DNA of 64,000 bases. Source: Phlebotomus papatasi (lineage: Eukaryota; Arthropoda; Insecta; Diptera; Psychodidae). The number at the start of each line of letters is the position of its first letter. Within the stretch, counting starts at the first letter, position 1. The notes under the pieces were generated by a model. That model was not told the origin of the DNA. It saw only the letters and a program-made list of their open reading frames with translations, and ran no database searches. Below are positions 10,444-21,400 of the stretch, piece by piece. The stretch is taken from the NCBI RefSeq assembly GCF_024763615.1, contig NC_077223.1, forward strand, positions 77,996,627 to 78,060,626, in the 5' to 3' direction. Made by a program: the position numbers and the translations under genes.

Positions 10444-11033
10444 CAATTCGACAGTTCCATTCCATACATTCCATACTACAGTAGAGTCTCGCTATAGGCC
10501 ATCGCTCTATAGTCCACAATTTATCGACCGTTGATTTCAAAACACTGATTTTAAGTTAGGTTATGTTTTTTAGTATGCGACATGCATAATTATTTTAATA
10601 TTTTTGGCAAACTTTATTAAGTAGTTGTGATAATTGTGATCCACAATGAAGAGAGCAAGGACAAGTACCACAATCGCAAAGAAAGTGGAAGCCGTCGAGC
10701 AATTTCAATACTAAAAATCGTTGATAATTTTAAAAAATTACATGGACTAGTGCGACCCAAGTGTCAAATTTGAAACCAAATATGGACTATAGCGAGACTC
10801 TACTGTATGCTATTTCAGAATGACAACATTTCAGGAGAGCCATTTGAAGTTGGTGATTTCCTATGCTGCCTGTGTAATTTTTTTTACAAAAGTCTCAAAT
10901 ATCTCGTTACCCAAACACCAGATGATCACCAAATTTTCACCAATTGTAGATCTCGGTCCCAGGAACAACATATCTCTCGGAGTAATATAAAACTAAGTCG
11001 ACTTAGCATAGTATGGAATGGAGCCGTCGAATT
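10444..11033. mobile_element. MITE with AATTCGACRGYTCCATTCCATA ends, split by a pogo-like MITE
   Basis: The left end (10444-10466) and the right end (11012-11033) are about 20-bp inverted repeats around TCCATTCCATA. Removing the type A pogo-like MITE (10479-10805) leaves an element of about 260 bp. An open frame to 11067 runs out of it and is not coding-like. Confidence 0.6.
10479..10805 (+). repeat. Pogo-like MITE (type A), copy 3, with transposase N-terminus remnant
   Basis: Opposite orientation to copies 1 and 2, CAGTAGAGTCTCGCTATA ends, flanking TA. An ATG at 10646 opens a 22-codon frame starting MKRARTSTTIAKKVEAVEQF. The run of basic residues followed by AKKVEAVEQF resembles the start of a CENP-B/jerky/Tigger N-terminal helix-turn-helix. 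That family link is inference from residue pattern. Confidence 0.85.
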
Positions 11034-11161
11034 TTATTTATTAATTTTTTATTTATTTTTTTTTTAATTACAAAAACTATTTTTCAAACATAGAGTCGAA
11101 GGAACACCTCTTCGACAGGGAACCCCTATTGACACTTTTGTCAAAATTTTTGAAATTTATG

Positions 11162-11588
11162 TAGGGTAAGTGTGCCAAATTTCGGCATAGTTGCATGCAA
11201 GCGTCAAAGTCTCAAGTTTGAAATGTAAATATTTAAAATACAAATTGATTTTTTTTATTCTTTCTTCTGAAAGAGTGTTGCTTGGAACCTTGTAAAAATA
11301 GTTTACTGTCTTTATTTACTCTAAAATCATTCTTAATACATTTTAAAATGAATAAAAATATAGACATAGCTTTGGTGCCCTATTTCGGCCACCTTCATTC
11401 TCATAGCCCTTCAGGAATTCTTACAATATCTTTTTCACGTCATCTCGTTTGTCAAAGCTAAATTTTTTGTTATTCTTTTGCATTGTATAATCTCTAGAGT
11501 ACGTAAAATCTAAAAAATCATGGAAATTCGAGGAACAAAAAAGGTGGCCGAAATTGCAAGCTGGCCGGAATTTGGCACACTTACCCTA
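11162..11588. repeat. 427-bp MITE, TAGGGTAAGTGTGCCAAA ends
   Basis: The left end TAGGGTAAGTGTGCCAAATT is mirrored exactly over about 20 bp at the right end (AATTTGGCACACTTACCCTA). The ends are TA. A truncated copy lies at 1236-1500. Confidence 0.9.
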
Positions 11589-12441
11589 ATGCATTCAATA
11601 AAATCTAAGTAATATATCGTTTGTTCATTAATCTGCGTTTTACGAAAAGGATAAGTATTCGAATTTCGTATTCCAAATGGTACAAAGTAGGGTGTCAATA
11701 AGTCCTGACACGAGCTCTTAAAAAAGTGTCAATAGATGTTCCTTTCACTCTATTTTTTAAACAATTTTTTTAAACAAATTGTAGATACTCCTAAGAGGAA
11801 TTAAATTCTATGTACTTGTACTGTTGCAAAAATTTCATATGATATTTTTAACAAAATTACAGTTTAAAAATTTTATAATTTGTTTATTGTCAGTAAAAAA
11901 ATAGCACCTCTTTATTGGCTCGTAATTTAAATAATAGATTTTAAAGCTTGAATTTTATTCTTTTTCCAGTGTACTTTTTCCATGAAAAGCTTTCTTTTTA
12001 ATTGCTCTGGAATTGAATATTAAACTATTATTCAAATATGTCGTAATTTCATTTCCATTATCGAGATAATTAAATGCCCAATTATACTGATTATCACAAT
12101 TATTCACACTCATGTGCACATTGTTTTTCGCGCGCAACAGTCCAGTGCATTTCTCAGATTGGCCACTAGATGTCACAGTACTCTGACACTTTTGCTGTGA
12201 CTTTCTGACACGCACACCACTTCGCGGTGACTCTTTTGTGTGCCTGTGTGCGTGGAGTGTGATGTCGAGAACTTTAGCTCCTAAACAGCCAGCAGCAGAG
12301 AAATAAAAGTGAAGAAGAAATCGGTTTTTCTCAGTTGAAAAAATACAATAATATTGTTTATTTGGTACGCGACCAAAGCGATACCGTGTGGCCATTTAAT
12401 CAGTGTGTCGTAATTGTGTGCAAAATCAACGAAAAGACCAA
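11589..12441 (+). promoter_or_regulatory. 5' flank, probable promoter and 5' UTR of ANP32
   Basis: No repeats are evident after about 12100 and GC content rises towards the ANP32 start. Two initiator-like TCAGT words (near 12331 and 12400) precede the ATG at 12442 in a CAAAATGG-like start context (ACCAAATGG). I see no convincing TATA box. The exact start of transcription cannot be set from sequence alone. Confidence 0.4.
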
Positions 12442-15400
12442 ATGGAGAAGCGGATAGATTTGGAAAAGCGAGGAAGGCCGGCGTCGCAGGTGAGTTTCTC
12501 CGTTTTTCCTCCAATATTCCCTCACATTGTCCCATCATTCACGCTGTATTCCTCACTTTTCTGTTGCTCTCTGCCCCTTGGGCTCCATGCACTGCCCACC
12601 ATGCGTCTTTTGTGCACCCCATTTGTACTTCCTGGTGGCCAAAATAGGCCCTTTTTCATTGTTTCACCACATTTTCGTCACATTTTGCCCTGCCTCTCTG
12701 TGAATTTGTCTTTGGGGCCGCCAAGTCAACCCCTTTTTGCGTGCAATTGCCCCCCCAAATGGCATCAAACCATCCTGCTCCGTCTCCTGGGACATTACCG
12801 TGCGCCAAAGAGGGACAAAAATGTTGCGTTCGATTTCTAATGGTGGCAATTTCAATGCCACTTTGGCTTTCGGGTCGGTACAAACGATGGGAAAATATCT
12901 TCTCATACCTTGAAGCTCACCCCAATGCCCCATCCGATGGACAAATACCATAGATAGAACATCAGACCATCCATCCACTCTGCAATACCCCCAAAATATC
13001 TCCGAAAAACCCCTGAAAATGGGCCCAATTTGGACGCGTGGACCGCGCGAGGGTCCAAATTGCGCCATCTCGGCTCACGATCGTCCCAAAAAGTGGGACA
13101 GGTCTCACCCCATCCCCCATGCATCCACCCACCCATCGTCAGAGGGCTTGGACATGTCTCATAGGTTCATGGATGTTTCCATTTGGTGCAAAAAGCATCT
13201 CAAGAAAAAAAAACGGTGGCAAAGTTGCCCATGAAAATTTTAAACCCGCCATATTGGGCTACATTGTGGACACACACACATTTAATCGCAAACGTATGAG
13301 TGCTTAATCGCCAATTTGTTGATGGCCATGTTTATAAAGCTAATGAATAATGAGCTATTTGACTGCGCGTCTTTTTTTTCCTCCACTGCCCATCCCCCTC
13401 CCGGATAGGGTTCCGCGGAAATTTCTTCTCCACCAATACCAATGTCAACCCACCACAAGGGGGCAACGGAAGATTGGCAAAAATTGGGCCGTCAATGCGT
13501 CGGAAGTGCGACTTGCACAAATACCCAGAGAAAAGAAAATTGTTACATGACTCTATTTTGTTGTTCTCCCGGAGAACCCCGTCGTGAGACACCCATAGAA
13601 ACATGAAAAGTACATCTTTTCTCACACAGCGACGTTGATGGCTGGAGCGAGAAAGCAAATTCAAAAAAAAAGCGTATCCACCGAAGGTAAACAATGTCCT
13701 CTCCCTCTACCACTTTGTCATGCAATCCCAAGTCCAGAAAGATGTTTCCCAAAGGTTTCATCACACAAATCTCTCCACTCACCATCTCCTAGGGCTTTGC
13801 ATCAATTTTCCATACCGTAAACACCCTCTAAACCCACCAAAACCCAACCCCTAAGTACGAAGTGTGTAGAGAAATTTGCCAACAATGTGGCAAAATTGGG
13901 AGAAAAAAAAATAGTGCGCTGTTGCATTCTTTTTCATCAAAACACCCAATTCATCTCTCTCACGCACATACAGCCTATCCCTATGAGATATGGGGTAGAT
14001 AGCCCGTTGTCTCCCTCCAGAGAGACATATTTTCTGTCTCATCTGACATATGCACGCGTATTTTTTTGTCGGACACATACTGTGAAATTTGTGTGAATGT
14101 GGTGGCGCTCACGCTGCACACACATGCACACCATGTCGGCCATTTTTGAATTGCGACGTTTCGTAATGATTCCTCACGTCCGCCATTGTGGTGAATGTCA
14201 AAAATCCCAACACATTTTCACAATTTTTGGATATTTCCAACCATGCAATAGACATAAACACCCATTTAAATACGATGTTTGGTGTGTGGCCATAATATGA
14301 GCACTATTTTACAATCAAATGATCACTTAGAGTGACTAAAAAATCATTAGGGGTGCCCAAACGGGAACTAATGGCTTCAATGAACGCGAAAATGCGACTA
14401 GTTTGTTGAATTGGTGTATTTCACGAGATGAGGTGCCATTTCACATGCACACATTCACATTTTCTGGATAGGTATGTGAGAGTGCTTATGTTGCCATAAA
14501 TACGGTCACATTGTGAATAACTGCGTTATGTTGAAAACGATGTTACTAATGCGTTCTCACTCATAGCTGAGTGAGAGATAAAATGGGCCTCCTATATGCA
14601 TCTCAATTACACTTATTGCATTTTGAATGAATACTCATGGGCACAGGGAGATTTTAAATTGATTGAAAACGGTGAATATGGCAACAATTTATCAATTTGT
14701 AAATTTTCCACAATTTATTGATTTACTTCCTTCACAAAGTTCACAAAATGGGCTTAACTTTTGCAAAATATCGATTAAACTTTCAAACACAGCACAATAA
14801 AAAAAACATTCAAAACTTTCTACTATTCACATTCTTCAGAAGTAAAATTTTCCCGCCATTTTTTGCGAACGTTGTAGATCACCGAGCTTAATTTGGACAA
14901 CTGCAGAAGTACAAATATTGTCGGCCTCAATGAGGAATTTGTGAATTTGAAGCAGCTCAGTCTCATAAATGTTGGTCTCACCAGCCTCAAAGGATTCCCC
15001 AAATTACCAAATCTCAAAAAATTGGAACTCTCCGACAACAGGTTAAATCAAATTTTCTCTTTCTGCATCAAAAAAAAAATTATACATCTATTAAATTTTT
15101 GATACATTGCAGAATTTCAAATGGCTTGAACTTCCTAGAAGTCTCTCCCAATATTACACACTTGAACCTATCTGGAAACAGACTAAATGATTTGGATGCC
15201 TTGAAGCCTCTTGAGAATTTCAAACATTTAGAAGTGCTGGATTTGTTCAACAATGAGGTGACCGTTAAAGAAAACTACCGCGAAAAGACGTTCCAAATGC
15301 TTCCGTCACTGAAATACCTCGATGGGTAGGTGTAAATTGAAATATAAGCCAACAAAAAAGTTAATTAAAATTTTGTCACACTAGATTCGACTCCAAAGAT

Positions 15401-18400
15401 ATGGAAGCACCGTCTGATGCCGATGATGATGAAGAAGTCAATGGATATGCTAATGCAGAAAATTATGAAGGTAAGACATTTATTTTACCAATTGTGATAC
15501 TAGGTATCAAAATTAGATTAAGGAAAAAAGTGAACGATTCTGTATCTGGCGTGGATGAAAACAAAAGAATTCAAGTTGAAACTGAAAACTTCGAAACCCG
15601 TAGGATATCATTAGGAAACGCTAGTTTGTTTTTATCAAATATTTTTGTGATTTACCGGCAGGGGGACAGAGGACAAGGTCTTGTTATCAATCTCGAATGA
15701 TAAGGGAGAGAAAGGCCTTGAAGTCTGTGGAAATATTTTGTTGCTGGTGAACGACAATGTTACTTAGGTGACTGCAACGACCCTTTAACCCTTTAAGGGC
15801 CAGAAGGTCAAAAATTGAGGGTCAGAAAAAATCATTTTTTATAACTTTAGAGCAAAATACAACTTTAGAAAGCCGCAGGAAAAGTTTCATTTTTGGGTCA
15901 CTGGTGACCCAATCGTCCTTAAAGGGTTAAGGGACCGGGCATCTCGCATTAACCTCCTCCAGTCCTAGCGACCTTCCGTCAGCTCGCTCCAAAAATGCTG
16001 TCGTAAAGTCCGTCCTATCCGAGGTTTCTTGCGTGTTTTGGTAACAACTTTGCTTTTACGGAGAACTGTTATTAGCCCCTCGCCCAACTCTTTCTAGAAG
16101 GACCAGGTCCCTTGTTCGTTAAAATCAGGTTCGTGACTTCCCACTGGGGTTGGTTACCCAATTTCCTATCACTCACCTGAATGTGCCCCGGGGCCTACCA
16201 CAACGACTACGATGTAACGTAGGACGTCATACTCCAAGAAATTTCACCGCCTCCTGTTAATTATCCAATGCGCTGCATCGCTTCTTAAACGATTGACAGA
16301 CTTTCTTGTTCCTCAGTTTTGGTCACCTCCACCACCAGAAGAAAGACTAGTGGAAGGATCAGTCAATCCTAAGAGATTGTCTAATAGCATCGATTTAGTC
16401 TCGAAAAGGCCCTAAATTTGCAATGAGATCTCTTCATTGCTCCCTAATGTTCCCGTTGAAAAGGGAAACACGTACAATTCATAAATGTATTCAGGCAAAA
16501 TTTTGACTAATTACTGTCTTTTCTGGACGATGTGACGACATCTCTATTAATACCTAAACAGTTTTTTAAAAGTCCCTGTGAATAGCAAAATCTGAAGGAT
16601 CTTACTCGGAAGAGGGGTAGACCGACGAATCAGGGTGCGTCGCAGAGATTGCAGATGATCTGCACTGGGTTGTGTGAACAGACCATTCTTCCATTTTCTT
16701 CAAAACATCCCTAGATGAGACATATTTCACTAATCATTGAGCTGAACCCCACTAACGCTAATACCGCGTTTGTCCGGTCACATGCCCAGAAAGTCACATT
16801 TTCACAGCCCAACACTTCAGATGTTATATATCGCTGAGCTGCAGGAACTTCGGTAATTAACTCCTGCCTTGCAGTACGGGAGTTAACGCTTTTTCGTGCT
16901 CTCTCAGCTGGAATGTGGATGAACGATGAAGTTACTCGGGTTTTGATCCGTTCAGTTGACCACAATCCTGCGACATTCTTTTTCTCGCGACTCTAGTAAT
17001 CTAATTTTTATACGCGTGGACTTCATTTGAAACAAAAGTTGCAGTCGCTGCATTGACAGGCCAGCCAGATATCATCAGAATTCTCGAGCAAGAACTGATC
17101 AGAAAAGCTTGCTCCAGGGATTAAGTTATACTCGATGAAATCGCGTCTCTCATCAACGTCACTGGCAGGATTCGACATTAACTCCATCAGCTGTCGCATG
17201 GTAACAGGGAAAATCAAAAGTGACCTAGCAAGTGCCGATGATTGCGCGAGATGCGGAATTCTCATGTGGAAAAGTCCGCTAGGAGTCGCGATCTTTCCGA
17301 CTAAATCCAAAATAGTAGAAAAGACGGATGGGACATAAAGAATGGGTCTCAAAATTTCTTCAATCGCGGGATCAATGCTTAAGCGCATGAGGTATCCACC
17401 AGGACACGGTTCAGTTGCCTCGCGCTGAGCTAGCACAAGCTTGTACTAAAGCGTGTCCTGAATTTAAAAGACAAGAAGACAAATGACTCATTTAAAAAAA
17501 ACTATGGTACTTATAACAATACTATTTATATTTCTTGAAAGGGTATTTCATTGTAATTCAAATCCACTTTATGGTTTTTTTTAATCAAGCGGTTTCTCTG
17601 CGAAATTTCGCACCATCTTCTTTACTCCCCTCATAAGACTCTGAACAAGGTCGTCCCCACGATCTCTGACGACTTTCTTCCACTTTCGTGCGAAGTCCTA
17701 CAAATCTTTGGCTGGATTAGCCACCTTCTTCAAGTCTCCTTTCAAAATTCACCAGTATTTCTCAATGGGGCGGACTTCTGGAGTGCAGGGCGGGTTGACC
17801 TTCTTATCTACATATTTGAGATTGTTGTTGGCAAACCATTCCAGGGTGGCTTTCGCGTAATGACATGATGCCAAATCAGGCCAAAATAGAGGAGGGATGT
17901 CATGGCTTTGATACAGTGGTAAAAGTCGTTTTTGGAGGCACTCTTTAATGTAGATGTCCACGTTCATCGTCCCTGTCATGAAAAATTCTTCGCTTCGATG
18001 TTCACAAAAGCAGATTGCCATCCAAACCACATATTTCTTCGGGAACTTGTCGTACTCTTTGAACCTGTACTTGCTGGCTACACTCGTACGAGTCTTCGCC
18101 GTGTAAAATTGTTGGCCAGGCAACTGAGTGAATTCACCTTTTACGACAGTTTCGTCGTCCATCAAAATACATCCTTGAAAGCCTTTCAAAACTCGATCAC
18201 TCAGATTTCTCGACCTCGTTTGGGCACTTTGCATCGGCTTGTCCGTGCGATGGGGAGCAGCTTGAGCTTTGTACGTTATTAATCCGTTATTCTCTTTGAT
18301 TCTCTGCACTAAGCTCTTGGAGATACCCAACTTTTTGCCCACATCCCTGACTGAAAGATAAGGTTGCTTCTGGAAAAGCGCCAATGCTCTCTTCTCCATC

Positions 18401-21400
18401 CTCTTGTCTACAGCTCCAGGTTTTCTGCCACGTCCTGGCTTTCGAGCAACAGTTTTAAGTTCCTTGAAGCGTAATATAACCCTTCACACCGTGGATGGAC
18501 ACTTTACGGTGATCCTTGCGATTTCAGAATAGCTCGCTTTTGGATTCTTAAGTAAGGTTAAAGTCTGTAGTCGGCCGGTTTCTCAACTCGGCTAGTGCGA
18601 CTATTTATTCAATTTACTTAGATTTGTTATAATATGGTCTTACCGATTTAACATTAGAAGATGTATTATATTATATATAACGTAAATCAGTGAAAATTTC
18701 ATAGAAATTGACTATAAAACGTTAAAAAATTGATTAAATAATTCAACTGGCCGAGTTGAGAAACCGGCTGACTAGAGGGTACTTTACCTTACGTGTCCAC
18801 GATCAATTTGCGCAGGCTCTCCATTTTTATCACTTTTCTCAGCCAAAACACAGACTTTTTCAATATTTTTTTCAGAAATGAAAAGCTGGAGAACATTCTC
18901 TTGAAACGCCAAAAAAATCAAAACAGAACTCAATTTCTATTGTGACTAACTTCATGTCGAAAACTTGGGATTTAAATACGGGACACGCTGTAGTTCTTCC
19001 TATTTTATCGTGATTCTTAATAATTGAGTGCTTTTTGTGGAATTCACAAAGGCTTTGACGCCCAAATCTATCGATAAACCGGATGACATTTTGCCCCAAA
19101 ATGCCCAATTGAGAGAGAGACTACTGTAACAAGCAATTTTATTGATTTTTCAAAATCTAATGAATCATTTGCCCTTATAATTCAGTTGTAAACAATAATT
19201 TTCGAAAAAATCGTGCCTGATAAAGAATTAGAGGAGTTAAGCCACCTGGCTAAGTCTTAAGTTAGCAGCCAGTGTTAAAGGAGGTGAATTTGTCATCTGT
19301 TATCCGAATATTGGAAAAATTGTTAGCTATGGGCCCGAATGAGTCCAACAGCCTAAACTTAAAATAGAAGAGGAAAAAGGAGAAATTGTATGAAGATCAG
19401 CGAAATGATTGGGATTTTTATAGACCGTCGTCAATTCTACGGAAAGGTCCTCATTTGTCCTATGAAGTTGACGCATTTGTTATAGGGTTCTAAAAGAAAT
19501 TTTGGGACACTTTTAAATTCAAAATTTAGCAGTTTCAACCAAAATTACCTCAACGCTGATCCTGAATCATTCACAAAAAAAATGCTTTTTTAAGGTTCTT
19601 GGGCAATGATGAAAGGTTGTGGGCTCTGTAAATTGTAAAGTAAAGGAATAACTGTGGGTAATGAATGTGGTTGCAGATCAAGATGCATTCAGCATTGGGG
19701 GTCTGGAAATAGATTTGAAGGAGTTGGCGCTCTTCGAGAAGCACCTCGAAGAGAAGCGTGCCAAAGAGCCTAGCAGAAATAGAACTAATGATACCAATGT
19801 GCCAGATGATTTAGATGAATATTTAGAAAAATTGAAGATTGATGAGAGTCAACGAAAAGAAACCTCCATTGTTGCACAGAGAGATGAGAGAAGGGTTTCA
19901 TTTCTCTCGGTATTCTTTATCCTGTTGTCCATTCTGTCTCTCGGAAATTTAGTATTTCGTAAGAAAATGAATTTTCTGTGGACTTTGCCCACTTTCAACG
20001 TCCCTTCTTCACAATTTCTCTTGCAGGATCTGGTGAGAGTGGTGAAGAGGATGAGGATGATGACGAGGATGATGATGATGAAGATGATGAGGAAAAGTGA
20101 GTTTTATTTTTTTTTTAAATACAAAGGAAGGGATTTCGTTGAATTTGAGTTTAATGATCTCTTAATGACACGCAGTGCTGACGATGATGAGGACAATGGG
20201 GATGTGTCTCTGTCTGAAGTGTACAATGATGACATTGAGGAAGATAATTCAGATTGGAATGAGGAGAATGAAGAGGGTGGCGAGGAAGGGGACGATGACA
20301 TTGACTCCGATGAAGACGCCGAGGAAGGTGCTCAGCAACCCAAAGATGGCGAAGATGGAGCAGCAGCACCAGCTGCCGCAGAAGGTAAGATAATTTTAAC
20401 AACAATAAACTTCTTGATAAATTGAAAAGTGATTGAATTGCTCCATGCAGTTTTCCATGGTGATATAGAACATTCAGGAAGTTTTCGCGAAGGGAATCTC
20501 ACATTTTGAATTTAATCAATATTTTCCTATATTTCTTTAAAAAAAAAAGCAAAAAAGCTGAGACACTTGAGAAGAACTTCGCTTAACATAATTTAAATAA
20601 ACGAGACGCAAAATTAATTGTATGGCGATTAGTTTGACTAGCTAGTAGTTCTTGGACATTGCATTTTTTGTAGTATTTTTTTTATGTAAAAAAACACCCA
20701 CTCATCCAAACTGGTCTAGTCCCAATGCAAATGTAACAGAGATATTATAACAAATAACATAAAGCTTACAGCCTTCGAAGGGACATTTCCTTCGTTTAGT
20801 CCTGGAGGCTGGAATTAACGCTAAGACGGCGATGGACCCAATGAGGCAAAATGAGTTGAAAATAAATTGGATTGAATTGATTTGAATTAGTAGAACCTAA
20901 AAATAATCAAGCTACGATTTTGACTGCATTTTTTATGTAAAATAAAATCTATTCGTACATTTTATTTACAGAATGTCCAATTTTACTTTTTAAAGAGATG
21001 GTACAGCGTCCCAGATTTGCGGAATGCTCGACTCATGAGATAGAGCTCTCCCTGCATTCGTTTTTCGCATGATTTTTTGGTACTTACTATTATTAATCGT
21101 ATCGAGACACTTTATTTTTATTAAAATGCAATCTTTACAACGTGCTCGTGTTGGAAGAATCTGCTGATCGTAGATCGCCCAGGAACGCCTTCCTCGTAGT
21201 ACGGATGCTTCTTCCATGTTCACGGAGTTTATTGGGCAAAAGCGGTGCATTTTTATTACGTTATATCATAGTAAAAATGTCTTTTTCTTGACATTCAACA
21301 AATATTTGCACCGGGCGGGACTCGAACTCACAACACTGTGAGTCAAGCCGGGGGGATCGATCCGCCCAAGAGCCAACGGTCTTGCCTATTGCGCCATTGA

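Larger units (their letters stand above)
17446..18993 (-). mobile_element. Defective Tc1/mariner-superfamily element, DD37E type
   Basis: The ends are inverted: CTAAAGCGTGTCCTGAATTT at the left, reverse complement of the right end CTACAGCGTGTCCCGTATTT. A TA precedes the left end; the matching right dinucleotide is TT. The minus strand encodes a transposase with a DD37E triad. A 239-bp MITE (18553-18791) interrupts the N-terminal coding region and in-frame stops occur near the C-terminus, so the element is dead. It lies inside ANP32 intron 4, in the opposite orientation to the gene. Confidence 0.88.

Noticed and set aside
11955..13136. Several overlapping ORFs of 75-146 codons on both strands around the ANP32 start and intron 1
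   Set aside because: They overlap each other in different frames, arise from the lower stop density of GC-richer DNA, and conflict with the well-supported ANP32 exon 1.
20104..20405. Ser-, Met- and His-rich ORFs over the ANP32 acidic exons
   Set aside because: Shadow frames of GAT/GAG repeats coding for the Asp/Glu tail.
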